Source: Tetrahymena elliotti 4EA
Lineage: Eukaryota > Ciliophora > Oligohymenophorea > Hymenostomatida > Tetrahymenidae
DNA: 64,000 bases
NCBI GenBank assembly: GCA_000231825.2
Contig: JH720344.1
Location: 324,642 to 388,641 of the forward strand
Direction of reading: 5' to 3'
Position 1 is the first letter of the stretch. The number at the start of each line of letters is the position of its first letter. This document shows, piece after piece, positions 1-11,800 of this stretch. Position numbers and translations under genes: made by a program. The notes under the pieces were generated by a model. It did no database searches and was not told where the DNA came from. It saw only the letters and a program-made list of their open reading frames with translations.

Positions 1-1164
1 GCAAGAATTAAAGTTATCATCTATGTTTTCATCTGTCTCAATATTTACACTAAAATTCTATCTATATAAGCCAACATAATCAATATTTTCTGACGGTACT
101 GTCTATTGAAAAACCAGAAGATAATTTCCAGTAGAAACTGCAAAATATCTATAATTTACACCAAAAAAAACTAGGTTGGAAAAATTTCCAAATTATTTGA
201 TGAGTTAAATAAAAACAGGCTTGATTTTTTTTGAAGCATCTGAAATATCAAAAATCTAAATACCAATAGACCTGACTCCTAAAAAAAGCCATTTTTCATC
301 CGGAGTGATAGAAAATTTATTTAAAACTAAACCTGAAGCAACTTTCAATAGTAAGGAAGACTATTGGCTAGAATTAATAAATTTGCTTTGATCTTAATAT
401 AAATTTGATATATCTACTATTTGCACTCCATCATATTCTGAATTAGAATATAATATTCTCTCTTTTTAGAATACATATACTTAAGTAGATTAATAGCCAA
501 CTAGCGTTAATGTTGTTATTAGCGTTGGATTAAATAAGTCTTCTCCATTGAATATACTCAAACCAGAATAATAATTGCTTAAATAAATAAATTAGTCTAC
601 TTTTGTTATACAAAAAGTTTATATTTTTTCAATTTTATTTTCAACTCTTGAAATGAATTTTATTGAAATTTGATTTGTAAATTCATAGATTATCAAACTT
701 CCTTGAGACCCTGCATAAATGTAATTTAGATCAGGCTCAACAAATATACAATCTAAGCTGATTTAAATATCTGTTACTTAATATTTGAGAATTTATATTA
801 GAAGTCTTGTATCAGGAGAAATCTTGTAAGTATATATAAAATTATCAGTAGTAATCGCAAAAATATAAATGCCTTCCACAGTCGCTTATTTAACTGGCAA
901 TTCAATAGTCTAATTAGCTAGATAATCAATTTAAACATCAATTACTTTTAATTAAATTCCATTTATAACTTCTATGATTAATTGAGGATATTATTTGATT
1001 TGTAGAATTTAACATAGGTTTTAACCTCTATCTGCTGCTAAATATTGATAATATGGCATAGAGTTATAAAAAATTTAGCAAAAAATTTAGTAAAAGCATA
1101 ATTGATAGGCTAAAACTGTTAAAAACTTTAGTAATATTTATTTAAAACTAATGAATTTGGCCAT
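1..1164 (-). CDS. LVIVD-repeat beta-propeller secreted/surface protein (C-terminus outside window)
   Basis: The frame is open from the ATG at 1164-1162 to the window edge, so only the first ~388 codons are present. It begins with a hydrophobic stretch (MAKFISFKQILLKFLTVLAY) that looks like a signal peptide. Then come repeated blade-like segments with the pattern 'hydrophobic core - DIS - N/D', for example GVQIVDISNLYQD and IGIQIFDISDA, characteristic of LVIVD-type propellers. No intron is needed. The repeats and general texture match the N-terminal half of the larger gene at 8.8-14.6 kb, so the two are paralogues. By that analogy the missing part may carry cadherin-like domains and a membrane helix. 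Function is unknown; extracellular ligand binding or adhesion is inference from the fold. TAA/TAG are read as Gln throughout. Confidence 0.8.
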
Positions 1165-2311
1165 TTTATTAATTAAAAATTCTTTTTTTGACTAATTTTT
1201 AAATCAATTAATGTGTTAGCAAAACTCACTATTTTATCAATTATCAAAAAACTAAAAAAAAGCAAGCAAATCAAATTTTTTTGCTCTCAGTAAATTTTTA
1301 TAATGAAAAAAATCAATCATATCTTCATATCTTCACTAATTGCCGAATTCAAAGAATATATCAAAAAGCAATATAAAATTTAATTAAAAAAAATATTTGG
1401 ATTAAATTTCAAACAATATTTAATAAAAAAAAGTGTTCAATATTTAAATTGATCAAAATAAAATCAAAGACTAGTTGTTTATAATCCATAAGAAAGATAT
1501 CTTTCGAAAAGAAATCACATGTAACAGTTAAATAAAGGTTATCTGTCTAAAATTAATTATTTGTAATTACCATATAGATACTTAAGAAACTTTTTTATTT
1601 TAAAAAAATTGTCAAATTTTATTAAAGATCAAATATTTTACTCTAAAAAATTTAATAGAAATTATTTCAAGGACATTCAAGTGGTATTGAGATAGATAAT
1701 TTTCTAATATTTAATAGATTTAATTTATTAATAAAGGGAAAAAAATTTCAATTTATTCAAATTAAATCAAAAAGATATAAATAGATAAAAGTTTCTATCA
1801 AAAAGTTACCATTTATTACTATTAATAGTATTTATTTATTTATTAAAACAAACCAATTATATGCAAAGAAGCGATTCTTATTTGTTAAAAAAATTAGTTA
1901 TTTACAAAAATTTTTAAAACAATAAAGTTAAAAAGTAAACCAAAAAATAATTTTATTATTTAGATTTGTTTGAAAATATGCTTTTATTTGTGAGTATTTT
2001 TCCTATACAAAGTTACCTTTTATTAGATTTAAATTTTAAGATACTAAATTTAAGATAAAATTTTTATTTTTGTTAACAAAATATTGATTTTGTTTTTATT
2101 TAAATAATTATAAAATTAAAATTAAAAAAAATAAGAAAGAAAATGTTGAAGTGAAAATAAAACAATTAAATTGATAATTAAGTGATAACAATAAGTATGT
2201 AGTATGTATATAAATTTTAGCTAGATAATATCATGTTAGTAAAGAAATTGTTAAATAGATAAATTTTTAATAATAAAATATTTACTTTTTAGTAAAATTT
2301 CTTGATTTTAA
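1165..2311. other. intergenic, upstream of the 1-1164 gene
   Basis: This AT-rich stretch lies between the start of the LVIVD gene and the end of the P5B ATPase gene, both on the minus strand. It should hold the LVIVD gene promoter and the ATPase 3' UTR. I see no convincing exon, RNA gene or repeat. Confidence 0.6.
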
Positions 2312-5300
2312 TCATACTGTTTATTGCTTGACTGAAACAATTTTTACATTTTGACCAGCTACTTCATTTTTAGCAATGAATTTTTTGACAACAAGGTCTT
2401 CAAATAAACATGCACAAACTCCAGCTATTATAGTAATAAGAAGGATAATATTCATGGTTTTTTATTCGTCTTGTAGGTTAAGATCAAAATCAAAGGAAGG
2501 AATTTGAGTATCGAGTTTGGCAAACATAACAATAGTATAAACAAATTCTCCTAGCCAGAATAAAGTGAGTAAGTAATTTTAGATAAAGAGTTACTTGAAA
2601 GGCTTAGAGATATAAAAACTGAAACAAGATGTCATATAAAAAAAGACAATCATCAAGAAGATAATAGTATTTAATTCACCTTACTTTCTAAAAATCTTTT
2701 ATCCATTAACAACATCAAGAGTTTCATCAGAAATGTGCCAAGGTTAATCTTTAAGATAGGCAGCAGCTATAATCATAGAAACTGAATATATTATAATTTA
2801 TGAGTAGATGCTAACACAATTAGGCAACTTGTAGAATTTGTCATCAGGTATTTCAGGTTGCAATTTTTTAACAGGTTTACTTGCAGCTAGTAAAACCAAT
2901 AAGGGCATACCACAAAGGAAACTTAAAAATGTAAATTAGAAATCACCAAAATTTTATGCTTCTTCAAGCATAACCATGCATCCGACAAATTTAAGAATGT
3001 TTTAAATAACAATGCAACGGAAAATTTCTATATTGTTAGCCATAGTAGCTCTACCATCGGCAAGGATAGTTTCAACACAAGATATTGAATCACTTTTAGA
3101 AGAAAAAGGGGCAGTTAAAGCAGCATCTGATGAACTAAAGGAAATACCTACATCAGCTTGTTTAATTGATTCACAATCATTAGCACCATCACCGATCATA
3201 CCTACTTTAATGTGTTATAATTAGAGTAGTTCAATGATTCTTCTCTTTTATTCAGGACGCATTCTAGAAAAAACACTTGCTTACTTGACTAAATTTTGAT
3301 AATTTTTCATGACACCAGTTTGAAGAGTAGCAATTTCTTCATCATTCAAGGTAACTTATTAAACATTTTAGTTTTCATGTCCTTATTCTGAGTTTTTGTC
3401 TTCAGACATACTTCCATTGCTGCTGTTATTGTTTTAGTTAATTTGTTTTAACATATTTTCAAAATATTCTATGACTTTTCCTGTAATAACAATTTGTTCT
3501 TAAGCCTTAACAAGATAGTTCAAAACATCAAGAGGAGTTTAGTCATTAGGTATTTAAACGGTTTCAATTTTTTCTGATTCAACCTTTGAAATAACCATAT
3601 TTTAACCAGGTTGTTACATATCAGCAAAAAAAATCTTTTGTTCAGGGTTTAAGATATTGCATTCAGATCCTGTTTAAAGAGTTGTAAGAGGATTATCACC
3701 AGAAATAATTTTACATTAAACTCCACCTTCTCTTAAACGCTATATTACATCAGCAGTATCTTCTTTTAACTTATTTTCAAGAACTAAAAATCCTAAGAAT
3801 CTGAGATTTTATTCTAAATCTTAACGTTACATAGTTGAAACATCTTCTTATGATTGATCTATTTCTCTGTAAGATAAACCCAAAACACGGAAACCCTTAA
3901 GAGAGAGTTTGTTTAATTATTCAGTAAAGTTAGCAGGAATTGAATCATCATTACAAAGTTCTTTAACACGCTCAGGAGCACCCTTCAAGAATGCATAGTA
4001 TTTGTTTTCTTTAGTATCATGAACAATAGAAGACATTCTTTAAACATCAGAGTCAAATTCAAAGACATTTAATACTTCTAACTTAGAAGAACCTTTAGTG
4101 GAAGTAAATTTAATAGAAACATCCTTAGAATTTTCAATCTTGTATTATGAATATTTAAGCATTTCAATATCAAGCATATCACCAACTAATTCATTATTCA
4201 ATAAATAAGCTCCATGGCAAGTAGAAAATAACTTGAAATGTAAATTATTTTCTAATTCTGAGTTCTTTAGATCCTTAACAGTGAGCATCTCGGTTAAGTT
4301 AGAGTCGTAATATCCATCAACATCAATACCAATAGTTGTTAAAGTACCAGTCTAAAATATTAAATATAAACAATTATTTTTGAGTTGATATTTTTAAATT
4401 TAATTACCTTGTCAAAACACATGTGAGTAACTTTTCCTGCAATTAAAGTCTTTTAAGGTTCTATACCAAATATGTTGTTATTTCTTAGTCTCATCAAAGA
4501 GAAAGTAAGACTGAGAGATTAGAAAATAGGTAAAAAAGGAGGAACAATCCAAGTAATAGTATCGAATAGTCTGTAGAAATAAATGATGACATCAATTTCT
4601 AAATCAACCATTTTAGGAACTCTAGCTAAGAAAACGATAAACATTACAACACTTAGTCCTATTTTTAATAAATATTTCTTAAATCACTAAATCAAAATGG
4701 CAATATATTTTACCTGCAAAGAAAAGAATAGAGTTTTTAATAAAGTCAAATTCTGTTGGTCTAGGGTATAAAACTGATCTTAAAATTTGTCCCTTAAAAG
4801 ATGTGTATCCAACTCTAATTACCTTAGCTAATACTTTTCCTTAACCATCAGATTTAGATTAGAAAATAGTAGTACCATCAAATAAGTAATATTTCTAATT
4901 TATTTTAATAAATTTTAATTAATTTTATGTTTCTAATATATTTTTCTGATGAATTATTATGAACAAATAAATTAATACCTTGTGATCAGAAGAGCTATAA
5001 TCAAAGCAAGATTCGTCATCTAAGCTAATAGGTGATTTAGGGATAGGTACAGATTCACCAGTTAATGATACTTCGTTCATTAGAAGTTCTCCAGAAAGTA
5101 ACATACAGTCACAAGGAATAGTCATTTTTTCTTTTAATTCTATTATATCACCAACAACAAGCTCCTTGCAATCAATCACCTTTCCTTACTAAGAATCTAG
5201 AAAAAAAAAAAAATTAGTTCAAATATGTATAAAAAATTTAGATCAATAAATTAGTTTTCATGTAAAATAATAAATCAAAAGAGCGAGTTGCTTAATTTAA

Positions 5301-6136
5301 GATGAATTTGCATGCTTATTTATTGATGGGAAATATTTTTAATTGTTCATGAAAAAGTAAAAAGCTTTTAAAAATGAATGATTAATAAATTTACCAGCTC
5401 TAAAAACTGAGACAGTTTAATTATTTTTAGCTAATTATTGAATTTTTCTTAAGGAAATTCTGGTCATAGCATAATTTAGTAGAGTAATTGCAAATTATAC
5501 ACTAATAATAATGACTGCGAATTAGACATAGTTTTGTAAGAGCCAAATAATTACACTAGCATACTATAGGAAATAAAATGGAGAAGTCATTTCATGAGCC
5601 AAGAAACCAAACAATGAAGGGATTTCAATTGTTTTTTCGCATACACCATATTCAGCTCTATGCTCGTTAACTCGTTCTTCTGTTAAATATTCATGTTTTG
5701 AAAGCTGAGAAAATGGAATTTCACAGATGGGGAACTCTACTGCTCTGAACTCCTAATTTGAATCACTCATATTACGGAGAACATAAACAAGCTTACGGTT
5801 TTTAAAGCAAATCCAATTTTCAAGTTATTAAGTAGAAGGATTTCTTATTTAGAAAGATTCTCTTTTTTGAATTGAGACAACACCATCCTCATTTTTCACT
5901 AAGATATGAGTACTTTCAGATACATTTGAACAGTTTTTATAAAGGAATCTTCTTCTTAAGCGGAAAGACCATTTTAAAAAGAGGAGAAAGATACCGCATG
6001 TAATTATGCTTAAGAAGACAACAAGGGCTATATCAGATTTAGATTACTTCAAGAGTTTAGCATAGAGGACTTCACAACCTCCTTCAACATTAGATTTTCC
6101 AACTTTAAAGAGATGATGTTGGTTTTAGTTAATCAT
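2312..6136 (-). CDS. P5B-type (ATP13A-like) cation-transporting P-type ATPase, 5 exons
   Basis: Exons on the minus strand are 6136-5395, 5196-4979, 4894-4714, 4658-4408 and 4351-2312. They sum to 3432 nt in frame, giving 1143 residues ending at TGA. Introns are 198, 84, 55 and 56 bp. Visible landmarks are an N-terminal hydrophobic hairpin, LTGES in the actuator domain (about 5051-5065), IVPPFLP in the transmembrane helix-4 region (P5-like PP motif), CFDK-TGTL with the phosphorylated Asp, and MIGDGAND in the hinge (about 3199). The C-terminus is hydrophobic with several membrane spans. P5B pumps act in endolysosomal membranes, and animal ATP13A2 exports polyamines; the substrate here is inferred only from family. 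The fourth intron falls exactly between K and T of the DKTGT motif. The paralogue at 38.9-42.5 kb has no introns. Length suits the family. Confidence 0.93.
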
Positions 6137-8811
6137 TTTTTTTAAAAAGTATTTAAGAAATTTGAATGTAGAATTTTATAATAGTAAATTTCAGATTAAT
6201 TTAGTAATTATTTAAGTATTTTTTATTTTTTTTGTTTAAATTAATTATATTTCATTTTTACTCTTCAGAGATAGCAGTATTTAATCAGATTGGTTCATTT
6301 GTTAGCACTCATGTTAATTATCAAAGAGTCAAACTCTTTATTTATTTTTGAATGAATAACTCTATAAAAAGGATTTTAAATTAATCTTTGAATACTAATT
6401 ATATCTATCTATGATGACACTAATTTTAGTATCTTAAATACGATTTTATAAAATTAAATTCCTTGTTTCCTTAATAAATTAATTAATTTTTTTTAATTAA
6501 ATAGGCTGAATCAAATTTAGTATCAGAAAATTCTTCTTAATTTACATAAAAAGCACAATTAATAAGCATTACTGCTTGAAAAAATATATATTTCTATTAA
6601 TTATTATGATAAAACTACAAGAACAGTTGGGATTAATTTCAGTAAAAAATACAAAATTTAAATTTTTGTTCTAACATATTTGTTAGCCAGCTATCTAATT
6701 TATTTCAAGTAAATTGCAATGGAAATGAAAAAAATGTGATTTAAAACAACAAAAAGAAATTCAAATATAATATTCTTCATAAAAAATTTATAAAAGTACT
6801 GTTGACAATAATATTTTGCTATTTTCCAAGTTAAAATTATTTATAATGTGTCTATTTATCTATTAATTAAGCATATCTATTTATATACTTGATCAATATA
6901 CTGATTGATTGACTTATTGTTTGCTTTTAATTTACTTCTAGTATTTAGCTTTTTTAATTAATTAATTGTATAGTGTGTCATTCTTTCATTATTATTTGTT
7001 ATAGTTCTAAAAATAGGATTTCCTTCTCACTTTAATTAATTAAAGAAAAAAATTATTAATTTGTCAAAGAATTCATATTCAATAATAAATATAACTTCAT
7101 GTCTTAATTTATCCATTATATTAAAGATTATATTTAGTTCTAAACACTTAATTAAGCCTTTCTAATCTATTTATAATCAAAATCTACTAATTTCACATTA
7201 TAATCTTAAAAAGCAAGCATAGTATTTTTCAAATCCATAATTGCAGATTTTTTTCAGAAATTGTATTTTTTAAATATTACCATCACAATTAAAGCAAGAT
7301 CATTAAATTTTAACCGACTAAGAATTAATTAAATTAAATCATGGCTTTTGAAGAAAATTATTGATCTGCAAAAAAATTTTTTTTTTAAAATAATGAAATA
7401 ATTTTAATATTTTACTTTTATTTGTAATTAGTCATAAAATATTTTTTAAATTTAAGCCTTTTTTCTAATCTAACATACAAATATTTTGATTCTAAGTAAT
7501 TATAATAAAAAATACCTTATTTTTATACAAATTCTAATAATTTTAATTTTCAGTAAGAATGAAATAAACATTTTGTAATTTCAAAGAAAATTGTGAAATT
7601 CATTTTAGAAAGAAATTAATAATTTAAAAATGGATAGAGTTGATTTGATGAATTGAAACATAAAGAGTATGCACCAAGAAAAAATATTAATAATTAATAT
7701 CAAAATTTAATTTCTAACAAATTTAATTTTAAATTTGAAATATTAAAAGCTGATAAAAATAATAATAAGCTTCCCAAAAAATATATGTTTGAAAATTTCG
7801 CAATCAAATCTACATATTCAGAAGTTTTTAAAAATAAAATTCAGGCATTTTTTGAATTTGATTTTTATTGGAAATGTTCATAGTTCTTTAAAAAGCAAAA
7901 AAAATATATTCAGCTTTTAGATATAAATCTTTTTTTGCATATAAAATAAGCTTGATAAATTTTTTGATAAGAATAAATATTTCATCTTTAAGTGCTTGAA
8001 TAATATTTTTAAATTAAATTTGCTTGATCTTAAGTAACAACTTAATTATTGAATGTTTTAGATTTATAAAATTAAAAAAATAAAATTATTTTTTGAAAAT
8101 AATTAATCATGATCTTATTTTTTTTAAGTTTTTATGGTTAACATCACTAATCTTATTGAAAAATATGAAGGAGAATTTGACATGAAAAAAGAGATTTTAA
8201 TATGAATAATGTAAAAAAATGGAATAAAGATACAGAGATGAATTGAAATTAAGAAAATTGTTACTCATAAATTGGTTATGTAATATGAATTTAATATTAG
8301 TTTAATTACAACTATTTATTTACAGATAGTTAATAGTTTGCAAATATTATGAAATAAATTACATAAATAGTACGATTTGCTTTATCAAAATAATTAATTC
8401 ATTAATAAGTTGATTTAAAAATACAAAAGATATTCAACAACCAAGATGATCTCAACGAGTGTTAATGGTTCTTAATTAATGCATATTTTTAAAAACTTTC
8501 ATACTTAATAAATAGATAATAGATAAATAATTTTATAATTCTAAGCATTTTAATTTTCTTTTAGTTTTGAAAAGAAAAAATACAATAGAAACATAATTTT
8601 ATAATAAATTAATTCAAAGAATAATCTGGAGTATTTTATGATACTTTTTTTGCTTTAATTTACACTATTTATTAAAAACATTCCTAAAAATAGAATGCCC
8701 ATTATTGATTGATCTATTAAGAAATTAATATGTTCAAATAAATATGGATTATTTTTTTAAAACTTTCAAAGATAGATACTCTATTCTTCTTTTTCTTGCT
8801 TTCTAGAATTT
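6137..8811. other. 2.7 kb intergenic, no gene seen
   Basis: This stretch lies between the 5' end of the P5B ATPase gene and the 3' end of the large LVIVD gene. It is extremely AT-rich, with many short A/T runs and frequent TGA in all frames. I found only a 22-codon open stretch near 8.13 kb, too short to call. I see no RNA-gene-like GC island. Confidence 0.55.
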
Positions 8812-11800
8812 TCACAGAATTAAGGGATCATTTAGGCCTTTTTTCAGTTATTAATAAAAAATAATAATTAAAAATGAATAGAAAGTATTTTTATATTTAT
8901 TTACATAAGATTTATCAAAAGAGAATCTCTTTTACTGGTCAAATGTCGAATTACTTGACTCTAATTCATCAATTTTTTTATTTACTTTATTTAAATTGTA
9001 AGACGTTATTGAGGAATTATTATTATCATCACTTCTTTAAAGTTTATATTCTTAAAAACAATTTGTCTCTGGAATCTTTAACTAAATTACTTTTAAGCTA
9101 TTATCAGGCTGTTGCAATTCTAATGCCTAAAATTCATGGCTTGATCGTTATTATTTTTACTATCCAAGTAAAAATATTGATTAGTCGTTATTAAATTTAC
9201 TTTTTTAAAGGTTTTTCGATTAACTCAAATCTTTAGGTTTTTTGGGTTTAGATTTTAAATGTTACCAACTAAGAGTATCCTACTTATTCAATACAACTTA
9301 TAATGGATATTCATATACAATATATTTATCACTATTCAAAATTTAAACTAAATATTCACCAAGATTTAATTTCTCAGGAGAACCTTAAAAGACAATGTAG
9401 TTTTCATTAATCTAATACCTGAGCCAGTTTCTAATATTTTAAGCAGAATGAATACTCTATCCAATTTTCTTGTAATTTATAAATAGAAATGCTTTAATCT
9501 TATTACATATAGATTTTAAAAATCCTTTTTTTTATTAATCTTAGTCAGATTCCTTAAAAAAAATATTGACTTCTTTGATTTAGTCTTAACTCAAGTGAAT
9601 AACACTTCCATAAGAAGACCTATAACTTTTTGGTTTATACTTTTGTCCAAACCCATAATATTCTGCTAAAATAGCACTTTAAAGCAGTTAAATATTATAG
9701 AATGACCCAGATTAGTTTTAAATTAATAATTTTAGTCCTTATTCTTAATAACTTTTTTAAATTTAATTTATTTAAGCAAGTAGTGCATCTTCATTTATTT
9801 TAATTTCTGGAATATTGAAGACATCGCTCTGCTAATAATTCATACTGTTTTAAGTTTTATTTTGCATAAATTATTGTGAAGGCTGAGAAAGTGTAAAATT
9901 TGTTTCATTGTTTAATAATCCATTATTTACTTTGATCTCATCTGTTTGTTATTTGTTTAATTTACTTTGAGGTATCTCTTCAGGACCTAATTTAATTTCT
10001 TAATTTTTTGTTAAAGTTTTCTTGCTCTATACAATTTCTGGTTGTTATTCTAAAAGGTGCTTTTTTAATTTAAAATTAATTTTACTTTTAGAAAAATTTC
10101 CTACTTCTAAAAAAAAATTGATAAAAAGGAAAAAATATTGTATCTTACCTAATACCAATTAAGAGAATTGCAATTCTTTTTTTTGAGAGTTTTTTTAAGT
10201 ATATTAAATAAATCTAAGGTTTATCTGTCAGTTTATAAAATTCTTAATGTAAAAATACTTTTCATTGACACTTGCAAACGACTATTGATAGAATTAAACT
10301 TAGAAATATTTAATTGCTTAAATTTTGAAGTATGAGACTTATATAGATTCTTTATGTCTGAAGTAATTTTATCCATGTTTGGCAATCCTTAATCATCAAT
10401 GTATTATTTGAGAAACATCATTTCATTATACTGAACATTATTAAAGATATTGCTCTTAATACCATCTAATGATTTTTAAGCTTGAAATTTTTTCTTTTAA
10501 AAATAACTTAAATCTTTGGAATGGTTTTTTTCATATTCCTATTTTAGTAAGTCTATTAATTTTGTTGAGATAGAATGAAAATCTTTCATCAAATAAATTT
10601 TTTTGAAATAGACATTTTTGTATTAGATTTTTTCTATCTATCTTCTATATTACTAAGGAAAGAATTTGTGATGAATTTTCTATCTGATACAATACAAAAA
10701 CAATCCTACAAAAACTGCAATTAATAAATACCCGACATATGACAAAATTATTGTTAGTGGTATTTTACTAAATTAAATAACAAATGTATCAGATATTTCT
10801 TCATACCCATCTGATGCAATAACCTTTAAAACGAATGATTTTTACAAATCTAATAAACTCCCTTTTCCACTTATTTACAAAGATTATTCTAGATTATCAA
10901 AGTGAATCCAATCTGAGCTTACTAAGTCTCTCCAAATTCCTTCCTGTAATTAGACCTTTTCATTATTTAGTAAATCATTAAAATTTATTAAAAAGCACTA
11001 TTATTTTAAACTATTAATTTAAATACATTTTGAAAAAATCTTTATAAAAAAATTAAAAAAAAATAATTAGTAAAAGAGTATTAATAGATAGACTTATCAA
11101 ATAAAATAATAAAAATATAATGAAAAGAAAAAATATTGAATTGAAAATATTTACTTGGTATTTAATCTCAATAAATTTTTCTGATTAAAATGAGCTTTTA
11201 TTGATATTAATTTAGAATGTTTATTCAACATATAATCCTCCTGGATACTACTGATCATACTAATCTTAAAGTTTTGATTGAATGGTAAGTGGTGTTTTAA
11301 GCTTGAATTATATTATTTCATTCATATAAAATGTTTAATAAATACTTATATTTATATAATCATCTACTTAAAATTCAACCAAAATAAATTAAGTACTTTA
11401 GTCAGGTGAGAAAATGAAGATTTATTCATTTAAAATTTTGTTAATAGAAGTCGCTAGACCTCTTAATTCCAGTATCTAATTTTCTCTTTTCATATCTGAA
11501 AGTACTCCATTAAATGTCTGAGGTATAAATTAGGGTTATTTAGAGAAATTGCTGAAGTGTTAATTTTGAATTACTAGTGTAAGTACTAAAATAACTTAAT
11601 TTGAATAGGTTTATATCACTCCTGTAGTATTAGTCAAATCTAAAGTGAGTGATGGCAAAATCCTTATAAAGATAGGATAAAAAAAAATTGATCTGTCAAG
11701 AATTGATTTCACAAAATCATAAACTTTTGATAGAGAAGCTTCAGAAGGTACATTATCTTTACCATAAATTTTTCTCCAATCTACTTTATACCTAACTGAT

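Noticed and set aside
3012..3224. 70-codon plus-strand open frame
   Set aside because: It is the antisense shadow of the hinge region (MIGDGAND) of the P5B ATPase.
8130..8205. 22-codon micro-ORF starting MVNITNLIEKYEGEF
   Set aside because: Too short, with no flanking exons or conserved features visible.
8874..9194. 106-codon plus-strand open frame
   Set aside because: It lies opposite the cytoplasmic tail of the LVIVD/cadherin gene, whose minus-strand frame is continuous there and much more protein-like.
10201..10260. An apparent 45-bp intron removing an in-frame TGA in one reading of the LVIVD gene tail
   Set aside because: A different frame reads through this stretch without a TGA and connects to the upstream exon, so the intron is not needed.
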